Part shown: positions 8,849 to 16,283 of the stretch, in pieces
Layout of the letters: every line of letters starts with the position of its first letter
Position numbering within the stretch: position 1 is the first letter of the stretch
Source of the DNA: Streptomyces sp. NBC_00287
Lineage (GTDB): Bacteria > Actinomycetota > Actinomycetes > Streptomycetales > Streptomycetaceae
Direction: 5' to 3'
Length of the DNA: 64,000 bases
Assembly: GCF_036173105.1 (NCBI RefSeq)
Contig: NZ_CP108053.1
Coordinates: 7,874,001 to 7,938,000 of the forward strand
The notes under the pieces: model-generated
Databases searched by the model: none
Seen by the model: the letters and a program-made list of their open reading frames with translations, nothing else
Told to the model about the DNA's origin: nothing
Made by a program: the position numbers and the translations under genes

Positions 8849-10182
8849 CGGGGTGTCCCTTCCGGGGCGGGCGTCGCGGCATGGGCCGGGGTGGGATTCA
8901 GTGTGTCGGTGTGTGTCTCGCGGAGTCGCCACACCGTCAGCGCGGTGATCGCCGCGCCGCCGCACAGCAACAGGGAGACGGGCGTGCTGCCGCCGCCGTT
9001 CGAGGCGAGCAGGCTGCTGGCGATCAGCGGGGAGAAGCCCGCGCCGAGCAGGGTGGCCGCCTGGTAGCCGAGGGAGGCGCCGGTGTAGCGGACCCGGGTG
9101 CCGAACATCTCGGTGAGCAGGGCGCCGAGCGGGCCGTACATCGTGGACTGGGCGACGCCGTGGCCGAGGGCCAGGGCGAGGATCAGCAGTCCTGGGGAGC
9201 CGGAGTTGACCAGGGTCAGGACCGGGAAGGCGAGCGCGGCGGAGGCGATCGCGCCGGTCAGGACCACGGGACGGCGGCCGATCCGGTCGGACAGGGCGGA
9301 GGCGGTGGGCAGCACCAGCAGGGCGACACCGGAGGCGACGGTCACGGCGGTGAGCACCTGCGAGCGGCTGTAGCCCTCGTCCACGGCGTACGTGATCATG
9401 AAGCTGGTCAGCAGTGACTGCGCGGTGAACGCGCCGATGCCGACGCAGGCCGCCAGCATCACCGGCTTGGGGCGCCGCAGCACCTCCAGCACGGGTGGCT
9501 TCTCGCTGGGCGCGGGCTTGGTGAACAGTGGGCTCTCGGCGACCCTGAGGCGGACGAACATACCGACGCCGAGCAGCACGACGCTCAGCAGGAACGGCAC
9601 ACGCCAGCCCCAGGAGCGGAAGTCGTCGTCGGGCAGCGTGGCGACCAGGGTGACGACTCCGGCCGAGAGCAAGGAGCCCAGCGGCGCGCCGAGTTGGGTG
9701 AAACTGGACCACAGTCCGCGCCGCCCGCTCTGGGTGTGCTCGGCGTGCTCGACGACCATGAGGGTGGCGCCGCCCCACTCACCGCCGATCGCGATGCCTT
9801 GCACGACCCGGAGCAGGACCAGCAGTACGGGCGCCCAGACGCCGATCGCGTCGTAGGTGGGGAGCAGACCTATCAGGAAACTGCCGCTGCCCATCAGGAG
9901 CATGGTCAGCAGCATCATCGACTTACGGCCGACCCGGTCGCCGAAGTGGCCGAAGAGGATGCCGCCGAGGGGCCGGGCCAGATAACCGGCGGCGAAGGTG
10001 CCGAAGGCGGCGATCGTGCCGACCGCGGGGTCGGCGTCGGGGAAGAACAGGTCGCCGAAGACAAGCGCGGCGACCGTGCCGTAGACGAGGAAGTCGTAGA
10101 ACTCGACGGCGGTGCCGAGCAGGCCGGACAGGGCGACTCTGCGCAACTGCCGGGATTCTGGGGTGATGTGGGATGGCTGCAC
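8845..10182 (-). CDS. MFS transporter, metabolite:H+ symporter (MHS) type
   Basis: A 445-residue, 12-helix major-facilitator protein. The sequence matches the MHS/ProP-ShiA group: ALSGLLGTAVEFYDFLVYG in helix 1, FGHFGDRVGRKSMM in the first cytoplasmic loop, and GGEWGGATLMVVEHA. Family members import organic acids and compatible solutes such as proline/betaine, citrate, shikimate or alpha-ketoglutarate. GTG 10182 is preceded by AGGGAG; a longer in-frame ATG at 10248 would put coding sequence over the promoter. Stop and start overlap with the secreted hydrolase gene downstream, so uptake of its hydrolysis product is a reasonable guess. Confidence 0.88.
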   Translation of the reverse strand: MQPSHITPESRQLRRVALSGLLGTAVEFYDFLVYGTVAALVFGDLFFPDADPAVGTIAAFGTFAAGYLARPLGGILFGHFGDRVGRKSMMLLTMLLMGSGSFLIGLLPTYDAIGVWAPVLLVLLRVVQGIAIGGEWGGATLMVVEHAEHTQSGRRGLWSSFTQLGAPLGSLLSAGVVTLVATLPDDDFRSWGWRVPFLLSVVLLGVGMFVRLRVAESPLFTKPAPSEKPPVLEVLRRPKPVMLAACVGIGAFTAQSLLTSFMITYAVDEGYSRSQVLTAVTVASGVALLVLPTASALSDRIGRRPVVLTGAIASAALAFPVLTLVNSGSPGLLILALALGHGVAQSTMYGPLGALLTEMFGTRVRYTGASLGYQAATLLGAGFSPLIASSLLASNGGGSTPVSLLLCGGAAITALTVWRLRETHTDTLNPTPAHAATPAPEGTPR

Positions 10183-10219
10183 GGTGGGCTCCCTGGGGGA
10201 CGGTGCCGATGCCTCCGTG

Positions 10220-10248
10220 AAGTTAGGCAGTTGCCGTGCAGCCGTCAA
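10220..10248 (-). promoter_or_regulatory. Candidate promoter for the MFS-hydrolase-IclR operon
   Basis: On the minus strand, TTGACG (10248-10243), a 17-base spacer, then TAACTT (10225-10220), about 38 bases before the MFS GTG. It lies in the gap after the MarR stop, so the transporter genes need not depend on MarR read-through. Confidence 0.5.
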
Positions 10249-10267
10249 TCATTTGCACAACATCAGT

Positions 10268-10732
10268 TCAGAGTCCGTCCTGCGCGATCCGCAGCAGCAG
10301 GGCGTGCAGGGTCTTGCGCTCGCCGGCGTCGAGCGGCTCCAGGAGTTCGTTGGTCACCTTCAGGCCCGCCTCGTCGGTATCGCGCAGAAAGGCGCGGCCG
10401 GCTTCGGCCAGTACGACGATCCGGCTGCGGCGGTCGTCGGGGGAGGGGCGGCGCTCGGCGAAGCCCGCCTTCTCCAGGTCGTCGACCAGGCCGACGATCG
10501 CGCTCGGGTCGTAGCCGAGGCGGGCGCTCAGCTCGCGCTGGAGGGCGCCTTCGCAGGTGGCGAGGTAGCGCAGCACCGCGTAGTGGCGCAGCCGCAGTCC
10601 GGACTCCTGGAGGCAGGAGTTGAACAGCTGCCCGGAGCGCAGGCCCAGCCGGTACAGCAGGTAGCCGGTGTCCGCGTGCAGCTCGCGCATCCAGGGCTCG
10701 TCCGCGTCGATCGGCGTCGTTTTCGTGTTCAT
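10268..10732 (-). CDS. MarR-family transcriptional regulator
   Basis: A 154-residue MarR regulator: LRLRHYAVLRYLATCEGAL and QRELSARLGYDPSAIVGLVD form the winged helix, followed by the wing strand RRPSPDDRRSRIVVLAEAG. MarR dimers usually repress and are released by phenolic or other aromatic ligands. ATG 10732 is chosen over an in-frame start 51 bases upstream, because the domain begins soon after and the upstream stretch is promoter DNA with operator-like repeats. The gene is divergent from the SDR/CoA-ligase operon, the likely target. Confidence 0.9.
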   Translation of the reverse strand: MNTKTTPIDADEPWMRELHADTGYLLYRLGLRSGQLFNSCLQESGLRLRHYAVLRYLATCEGALQRELSARLGYDPSAIVGLVDDLEKAGFAERRPSPDDRRSRIVVLAEAGRAFLRDTDEAGLKVTNELLEPLDAGERKTLHALLLRIAQDGL

Positions 10733-10764
10733 GGCCCCAGTCTTTCGCAGCTTGCGGTCCGCGA

Positions 10765-10799
10765 CAACTATTGACGTCACCAATTATTGCTCTTAGCTT
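10765..10799 (+). promoter_or_regulatory. SDR-operon promoter with tandem MarR-like operator repeats
   Basis: TTGACG (10771-10776), 17-base spacer, TAGCTT (10794-10799) form a good promoter for the SDR operon. Two near-identical, near-palindromic 9-mers, CAACTATTG (10765-10773) and CAATTATTG (10781-10789), lie 16 bases apart on and behind the -35 box, with the 8-bp palindrome TGACGTCA (10772-10779) between them. This is where a MarR repressor would block both divergent promoters. The binding is inferred. Confidence 0.5.
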
Positions 10800-10836
10800 C
10801 GATCTCCGTCACGTCAGCTCGTGAAGGGACTCAGCT

Positions 10837-11754
10837 GTGACCGGCATCGATCTCACCGGCAAGGCCGCCGTCGTCACCGGCAGTGGCCGGGGCCTCGGCC
10901 TCGCCTACGCGCACGCCCTGGCCGCCCATGGCGCCTCGGTGGTCGTCAACGACCTCGACGAGGCCCTCGCCGAACAGGCCGCGAAGTCGATCACCGAGGC
11001 GGGCGGCACGGCCGTCGCCGAGGCCGTCGCGGTCGGCACCACGGAAGCCGCCGAGCGGCTCGTGAACCGCGCGGTCGAGGCCTTCGGGCGGCTCGACATC
11101 CTGGTCACCAACGCCGGCATCCTGCGCGACAAGGTGCTGTGGAAGATGACCGACGACGACTTCGACGCCGTGGTCACGACCCACCTCAGGGGCACCTTCA
11201 CCTGCGCCCGCGCCGCCGCCGTCCGGATGCGCGAGCAGGGCGAGGGCGGCAGCCTGATCCTGGTCGGCTCCCCGGCCGGGCAGCGCGGCAACTTCGGGCA
11301 GACCAACTACGCGGCGGCCAAGGCGGGCATCGCCGCCATGGCCCGCACCTGGTCGATGGAGCTGGCCCGCGCGAACATCACCGTCAACGCGATCGTGCCG
11401 GTCGCCGCGACCGCGATGACCGAGACGATCCCGGCCTTCGCGCCGTACATCGACGCTCTACGGGCCGGTGAGCCGCTCCCCGACTTCCTCCGCAAGGGCG
11501 AGGGCTTCGGCACCCCCGAGGACTGCGCGGCCCTCGTCCCCTTCCTCGCCTCCGCGGCGGCCCGCTCGGTGACCGGTCAGTGCATCGGCATCGGCGGCGA
11601 CAAGGTGGCACTCTGGTCGCATCCGCAGGAGATCAGCACGGCCTACGCCGACGGCGGCTGGACCCCCGACACCCTGGCCGACGCCTGGCACACCTCGGCC
11701 GGCGCCGAACTCCAGACGGTCGGCATTCCGGCGCCGAAGCTCCCGGAGGCGTGA
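10837..11754 (+). CDS. Short-chain dehydrogenase/reductase
   Basis: A 305-residue classical SDR acting as an NAD(P)-dependent hydroxyacyl or alcohol dehydrogenase. Seen: cofactor-binding TGSGRGLG (residues ~14-21), NNAG-type NAG in LVTNAGILRD, catalytic Ser in LVGSPAG, and Tyr/Lys in TNYAAAKAG. The C-terminal extension of about 50 residues is typical of the 3-hydroxyacyl-CoA dehydrogenase-like branch. The start is GTG 10837 with AGGGA eight bases upstream. It is the first gene of a four-gene operon with an amidohydrolase, a CoA ligase and a MaoC hydratase, suggesting oxidation of a CoA-bound acid. The stop shares one base with the next ATG. Confidence 0.9.
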   Translation: MTGIDLTGKAAVVTGSGRGLGLAYAHALAAHGASVVVNDLDEALAEQAAKSITEAGGTAVAEAVAVGTTEAAERLVNRAVEAFGRLDILVTNAGILRDKVLWKMTDDDFDAVVTTHLRGTFTCARAAAVRMREQGEGGSLILVGSPAGQRGNFGQTNYAAAKAGIAAMARTWSMELARANITVNAIVPVAATAMTETIPAFAPYIDALRAGEPLPDFLRKGEGFGTPEDCAALVPFLASAAARSVTGQCIGIGGDKVALWSHPQEISTAYADGGWTPDTLADAWHTSAGAELQTVGIPAPKLPEA

Positions 11755-12629
11755 TGGACCTGGACAAGCTGGTCGCCATCGACGTCCACACCCACGCGGA
11801 GGTCTCCTCCCAGGGCCACTCCTCCCTCGCCGACGATCTGCACGCCGCCTCCTCCGCCTACTTCAAGGTCGAGGGCAAGCGGAAGCCGACGCTCGAGGAG
11901 ACCGCCGCCCATTACCGGGAGCGGAACATGGCCGCCGTGATCTTCACGGTGGACGCCGAGTCCGCGACCGGCACGGCACCGGTCCCGAACGAGGAGGTGG
12001 CGGAGGCCGCGGCGGCCAACTCCGATGTCCTCATCCCCTTCGCCTCCATCGACCCCTTCCGCGGCAAGGCGGGAATCAGGCAGGCCCGCCGTCTCGTCGA
12101 GGAGTACGGGGTGAAGGGGTTCAAGTTCCACCCCAGCATCCAGGGCTTCTTCCCGAACGACCGCTCGGTGGCGTACGGCCTCTACGAGGTGATCGAGGAG
12201 ACGGGCACGATCGCCCTGTTCCACACGGGGCAGACGGGGATCGGCGCCGGAGTGCCGGGCGGCGGCGGTATCCGGCTGAAGTACTCGAATCCTCTGCATG
12301 TGGATGACGTCTCCGCCGACTTCCCGCACCTGAAGATCATCCTGGCGCACCCGTCGTTCCCCTGGCAGGACGAGGCCCTCGCCGTCGCCACCCACAAGCC
12401 GGGCGTGCACATCGATCTGTCCGGCTGGTCGCCGAAGTACTTCCCGCCGCAGCTCGTGCGGTACGCCAACACCCTGCTGAAGGACAAGGTCCTCTTCGGC
12501 TCGGACTTCCCCGTCCTCACCCCCGACCGCTGGCTCGCCGACTTCGCGAAGCTGGAGATCAAGGACGAGGTCCGGCCGAAGATCCTCAAGGAGAACGCCG
12601 CCCGTCTGCTCGGGCTGACCAAACCGTAA
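11754..12629 (+). CDS. Amidohydrolase-2 family metal-dependent hydrolase/decarboxylase
   Basis: A 291-residue TIM-barrel enzyme of the Amidohydro_2/ACMSD-like group. Metal and catalytic motifs are present: DVHTHAEV near residue 10 (HxH), GFKFHPS, ILAHPSFPW and FGSDFPVLTP (the terminal Asp). Relatives decarboxylate or hydrolyse C-C bonds in aromatic or ring-opened acids. ATG 11754 overlaps the SDR stop (TGATG) and has GGAGG in the preceding codons. Placement between an SDR and an acyl-CoA ligase suggests a pathway for a carboxylic acid; the exact substrate is not identifiable. Confidence 0.88.
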   Translation: MDLDKLVAIDVHTHAEVSSQGHSSLADDLHAASSAYFKVEGKRKPTLEETAAHYRERNMAAVIFTVDAESATGTAPVPNEEVAEAAAANSDVLIPFASIDPFRGKAGIRQARRLVEEYGVKGFKFHPSIQGFFPNDRSVAYGLYEVIEETGTIALFHTGQTGIGAGVPGGGGIRLKYSNPLHVDDVSADFPHLKIILAHPSFPWQDEALAVATHKPGVHIDLSGWSPKYFPPQLVRYANTLLKDKVLFGSDFPVLTPDRWLADFAKLEIKDEVRPKILKENAARLLGLTKP

Positions 12630-12639
12630 GGGGTGCCCG

Positions 12640-14124
12640 ATGCGCAACGAGGGAACCGGGTCATGGCCCGCACGCCGGGCCCGCAAGACCCCGCACCGCA
12701 CCGCCCTGATCCACGGCGACACAAGCTTCACGTACGCCGCCCTGTACGACCGCACCACCCGCCTCGCCCACGCCCTGCGCGCCCGCGGCATCAGACGCGG
12801 CGACCGGATCGCCTACCTCGGCCCCAACCACCCCTCCTACCTGGAGACCCTGTTCGCCGCGGGCACGCTCGGCGCGGTCTTCGTCCCGCTCAACACCCGC
12901 CTGGCCGGACCCGAGATCGCCTACCAGCTCGCCGACTCCGGCGCGAAGGCACTGATCCACGGCCCGTCGCACCTCGTGGCCGGCACGGACATCCGGCTGT
13001 ACGTCGAAGTAGGCGCCGCATACGAGGAGTTGCTGGCGTCGGCCGACGCCGACCCCATCGACGAACCGGTCGGCCCGGACGACACCTGCATCATCATGTA
13101 CACCTCGGGCACCACCGGCCGCCCCAAGGGCGCCATGCTCAGCCACGGCAACCTCACCTGGAACGCGGTCAACGTCCTCGTCGACACCGACCTCGTCACC
13201 GAGGAACGCGCCCTCGTCTCCGCCCCGTTGTTCCACACGGCGGGCCTGAACATGCTGACGCTGCCGGTGCTGCTCAAGGGCGGCACCTGCGTGCTGGTCG
13301 AGTCCTTCGACCCCGGCGCCACCTTCGACCTGGTCGAACGGCACCGGATCAGCTTCATGTTCGGGGTGCCCACGATGTTCGACCAGCTGGCCCGGCATCC
13401 GCGCTGGGCGGACGCAGACCTCTCCTCCCTGCGGATCCTGACCTGCGGCGGCTCCCCCGTGCCCACCCCGCTGATCGCCGCCTACCAGGAGCGCGGCCTG
13501 ACCTTCCTCCAGGGCTACGGCATGACCGAGACCGCGCCCGGCGCGCTCTTCCTGGACGCCGAACACGCGGTGAGCAAGGCGGGGTCGGCGGGCGTGCCGC
13601 ACTTCTTCAGCGATGTGCGGGTGGTGCGCCCCGATCTGACTCCGGCCGAGGTCGGCGAGACCGGGGAGGTGGTCGTGCGCGGGCCGCACGTCATGTCCGG
13701 CTACTGGGGACTGCCCGAGGAGACGGCCGCCTCCTTCGCGGACGGCTGGTTCCGCAGCGGGGACGCGGCCCGCATCGACGACGACGGCTATGTCTTCATC
13801 GTCGACCGCATCAAGGACATGATCATCTCCGGTGGGGAGAACATCTACCCCGCCGAGATCGAGGACCTGCTCCTCGCCCACCCGGACATCGTCGAGTGCG
13901 CGGTCATCGGCGTGCCCGACGACAAGTGGGGCGAGGTCCCGCGCGCGATCGTGGTGGCCCGCGAGGGCGCCGCGCTCGACCCCGACGACATCCTCGCCTC
14001 CCTCTCCGGCCGCCTCGCCAAGTACAAGATCCCCAAGTCGGTGGTGCTCGCGGACGAACTCCCGCGCACCGCCTCCGGAAAGCTCCTCAAGTCCCGTGTC
14101 CGCCATCGGTACGGCAACAACTAA
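12640..14124 (+). CDS. Acyl-CoA synthetase (FadD-like AMP-forming ligase)
   Basis: A 494-residue ANL-family ligase that adenylates a carboxylate and transfers it to CoA. Motifs in order: YTSGTTGRPKGAML (phosphate loop, residues ~152-165), APLFHTAGLN, QGYGMTE, the hinge region GWFRSGDAARIDDDGY, DRIKDMIISGGENIYPAEIE, and the catalytic lysine in TASGKLLKSR near the C-terminus. The length is normal for medium-chain or aryl-CoA ligases. It follows the amidohydrolase by 10 bases, with AAGGGG as ribosome-binding site. Together with the SDR and MaoC it makes a beta-oxidation-like set that lacks an acyl-CoA dehydrogenase and thiolase in this window. Confidence 0.93.
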   Translation: MRNEGTGSWPARRARKTPHRTALIHGDTSFTYAALYDRTTRLAHALRARGIRRGDRIAYLGPNHPSYLETLFAAGTLGAVFVPLNTRLAGPEIAYQLADSGAKALIHGPSHLVAGTDIRLYVEVGAAYEELLASADADPIDEPVGPDDTCIIMYTSGTTGRPKGAMLSHGNLTWNAVNVLVDTDLVTEERALVSAPLFHTAGLNMLTLPVLLKGGTCVLVESFDPGATFDLVERHRISFMFGVPTMFDQLARHPRWADADLSSLRILTCGGSPVPTPLIAAYQERGLTFLQGYGMTETAPGALFLDAEHAVSKAGSAGVPHFFSDVRVVRPDLTPAEVGETGEVVVRGPHVMSGYWGLPEETAASFADGWFRSGDAARIDDDGYVFIVDRIKDMIISGGENIYPAEIEDLLLAHPDIVECAVIGVPDDKWGEVPRAIVVAREGAALDPDDILASLSGRLAKYKIPKSVVLADELPRTASGKLLKSRVRHRYGNN

Positions 14125-14132
14125 GGAACCCC

Positions 14133-14588
14133 ATGAGCATCACCGTGAACGGCCTCGACGAACTGAAGAAGCTGGCCGGCAGCGACCTCGGCACCAGCGA
14201 GTGGATCGAGGTCACCCAGGAGCGCATCGACACCTTCGCCGACGCGACCGGGGACCACCAGTGGATCCACGTGGATCCCGAGCGAGCGAAGGACGGCCCG
14301 TTCGGCGCGCCCATCGCCCACGGCTACCTCACCCTCTCCCTCTTCATCCCCCTCTTCACCGAGCTGCTCGACGTCCAGGGCGTCACCACGAAGGTCAACT
14401 ACGGCCTGAACAAGGTGCGTTTCCCTTCGCCGGTGAAGGTCGGGTCGAGGATTCGGCTCGTCGGAAAGCTGGCTGATGTCGAGGAGGTGCCGGGCGGTGT
14501 GCAGATCACCGTCGACGGCGCGATCGAGATCGAGGGCGGGGCGAAGCCGGCGGCCGTGTTGCAGAGTCTGTCGCGGTTCTACGCCTGA
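14133..14588 (+). CDS. MaoC-like dehydratase (enoyl-CoA hydratase-type)
   Basis: A 151-residue hot-dog-fold protein. The hydratase motif is clear: FADATGDHQWIHVD followed by GPFGAPIAHGYLTLSL, giving the catalytic Asp and His. Members add water to trans-2-enoyl-CoA, giving (R)-3-hydroxyacyl-CoA, or act on related substrates. It is the last gene of the SDR operon, eight bases after the CoA ligase stop, with AAGGAA as ribosome-binding site. The tail overlaps the convergent PaaX gene by 10 bases. Confidence 0.9.
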   Translation: MSITVNGLDELKKLAGSDLGTSEWIEVTQERIDTFADATGDHQWIHVDPERAKDGPFGAPIAHGYLTLSLFIPLFTELLDVQGVTTKVNYGLNKVRFPSPVKVGSRIRLVGKLADVEEVPGGVQITVDGAIEIEGGAKPAAVLQSLSRFYA

Positions 14589-15418
14589 TCCTCGCGCACC
14601 GGCACCAGGTCCAGCAGACGTTCCGCGGCCTCCTGAGCGAGCGGCGTGAGCCGTTCATGGACGGCCCGGAACGTCTTCTCGGCCCGGTCCGCCGGCCAGT
14701 CCTCCGGCAGATGGCGGACCGGCAGCCGGGGGTCACGGCGGATCAGGCGCAGCCACTCCGCCTGCAAGAGCAGGCGCAGCGTGAGCGCGTCGTCGGCGTC
14801 GGGGGCTTCGGTCTCCCAGGGCTGCCAGCGCTGGACGAACGCCTCGTAACGGGCTGCCAGTTCGGACAGCTCCCAGGTCTCCTCGATCATCGCGCCGATG
14901 TCGGTGCCGGTGTCCGCGTGGGCGCGGAAGACCTTCACATGGGCGGACAGGCCGAGTTCGGCGACCAGTTCCGTCACATCGATCTGCCCCGGCGCGATCC
15001 ACAGGCCGTTGAACAGCGGTCCGAAACCGCTCCAGGTCAGCTGGGAGCGCAGATCGTGGCGCTGGCGCTGCCAGGACTCGGGGAGCGAGAAGCCGAGCAG
15101 GGTCCAGGTCCCGTCCCACTGCCGGTTGACCGCGCCGGTGTGCCAGATCCTGCGCTCGCCGTCGCGCAGCACGGCCGTCGAGCGGTCCGTAAGACCGAAA
15201 TACATCCGCCGGCCCTCGCGCTGGCGCCGCAGCAGACCGCGGTTGACCATCCGGGTCAGCGTCGAGCGCGTCGCCTGCTCGCCGATGCCCGCGCGGGCGA
15301 AGACATCGATGACGCTGCCCGAGTACACGCAGACGTCCCGGCCGAGCACCTGCTCGCCCAGGAACGTCAGCATGAGGGACTGGGGCCGCAGCGACTCTTC
15401 CGTGGTCACGCGGCCCAC
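14579..15418 (-). CDS. PaaX-family transcriptional regulator
   Basis: A 279-residue PaaX-type repressor: N-terminal winged helix (SVIDVFARAGIGEQATRSTL and VNRGLLRRQREGRRMYFGLT), the central PaaX domain with TWTLLGFSLPESWQRQR, and a C-terminal PaaX_C region. PaaX proteins sense aryl-CoA thioesters such as phenylacetyl-CoA. This suits a regulator of the neighbouring CoA-ligase operon and hints that its substrate is an aromatic or aryl-alkanoic acid. Start is GTG 15418 or the in-frame GTG nine bases further in; neither has a strong ribosome-binding site. Confidence 0.9.
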   Translation of the reverse strand: MGRVTTEESLRPQSLMLTFLGEQVLGRDVCVYSGSVIDVFARAGIGEQATRSTLTRMVNRGLLRRQREGRRMYFGLTDRSTAVLRDGERRIWHTGAVNRQWDGTWTLLGFSLPESWQRQRHDLRSQLTWSGFGPLFNGLWIAPGQIDVTELVAELGLSAHVKVFRAHADTGTDIGAMIEETWELSELAARYEAFVQRWQPWETEAPDADDALTLRLLLQAEWLRLIRRDPRLPVRHLPEDWPADRAEKTFRAVHERLTPLAQEAAERLLDLVPVREDQA

Positions 15419-15434
15419 CGTAACCCGAGGTCGA

Positions 15435-16283
15435 TCAGTTGGTGACCTGGTGGTACGAGTACACAGTCGTCGACACCGCGCACACGCCCGGCTGGATCAC
15501 CTCGGCGCGCAGGGTGCCGCTGTGCACGTCGTAGTCCACGCCCTCCGTCTCGAAGGTGCCCGTGCAGATGCTGCGCTGCGGCAGGGCGAACAGGGCCTTC
15601 ACGGCGCCGGTGATCGGCTGCCCGTCCAGCTTGCGCGGCAGATCGACCTGGAGGAGCGGGCGGATCTCCGGGAAGAGGGAGCCGGTGGCGTCGTTGGAGG
15701 CGCAGACCAGCCGGGTGTCCGTGATGAAGTCGCAGCCCTGGATGTCCCGTACCGGCTTGTCCAGGGTGATCTGCCAGGCCTCCTTCAGATCGCCGCCGGC
15801 CGGCGGGGTGGAGGGGTTCAGCAGCGGGGTGGGGAAGACCTGGAGGCGGTTCTGCTCGCCCCACTCGCCCGACACCATCCACTGTCCGTCCGGCGAGACG
15901 GTCGCGAAGGAGTTGTTCAGCTTCTCGCCCGGGTTGAGCTGATGCACGTACTCGTAGCGCTTCCCGGCCGGTGTGGTCACCGCGAACATCTTGGAGGTGG
16001 CCGTGTCCGGGCCCTGGTAGGCGTCGAAGACATGGCCCCGGGCGGTGTCCGGGTCGCCGACGTGGTTCCAGCCCTTGATCCGCAGCGACAGCGGTATGTC
16101 CACCAACCCCCGGTACAGCAGCGAGCCGTCGGCCCGGCTCGCGAGGCCCTGCCCGCCGCCCAGGGTGTCGGTGTATGCCGTGCCGGTCTCCTCCCAGCGC
16201 GGATCACCGGCCGCCGAGGCGGTGCCCGCGCCGAGCACGAACGCACCCAATAAGGCGGCCAGGGACACGAGTTGACGCTTCAT
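15435..16283 (-). CDS. Secreted protein of unknown function
   Basis: A 282-residue Sec-exported protein I do not recognise. The signal peptide is clear (KRQLVSLAALLGAFVLGAG, cleavage near TASAAGD). The mature part is rich in short strand-like segments (FATVSPDGQWMVSGEWG, DFITDTRLVCASNDATG), resembling beta-propeller blades, and has paired cysteines (QGCDF, LVCAS, SICTG, GVCAV) likely to form disulfides. ATG 16283 shares one base with the stop of the PHP hydrolase gene (TGATG), so it is the last member of a three-gene operon of exported proteins. AAGGGTG is the ribosome-binding site. No catalytic motif is evident. Confidence 0.75.
   Translation of the reverse strand: MKRQLVSLAALLGAFVLGAGTASAAGDPRWEETGTAYTDTLGGGQGLASRADGSLLYRGLVDIPLSLRIKGWNHVGDPDTARGHVFDAYQGPDTATSKMFAVTTPAGKRYEYVHQLNPGEKLNNSFATVSPDGQWMVSGEWGEQNRLQVFPTPLLNPSTPPAGGDLKEAWQITLDKPVRDIQGCDFITDTRLVCASNDATGSLFPEIRPLLQVDLPRKLDGQPITGAVKALFALPQRSICTGTFETEGVDYDVHSGTLRAEVIQPGVCAVSTTVYSYHQVTN

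Noticed and set aside
8849..9778. N-terminal extension of the secreted hydrolase frame into the MFS gene
   Set aside because: The extension reads the MFS gene out of frame. The signal peptide begins at the TTG that overlaps the MFS stop.
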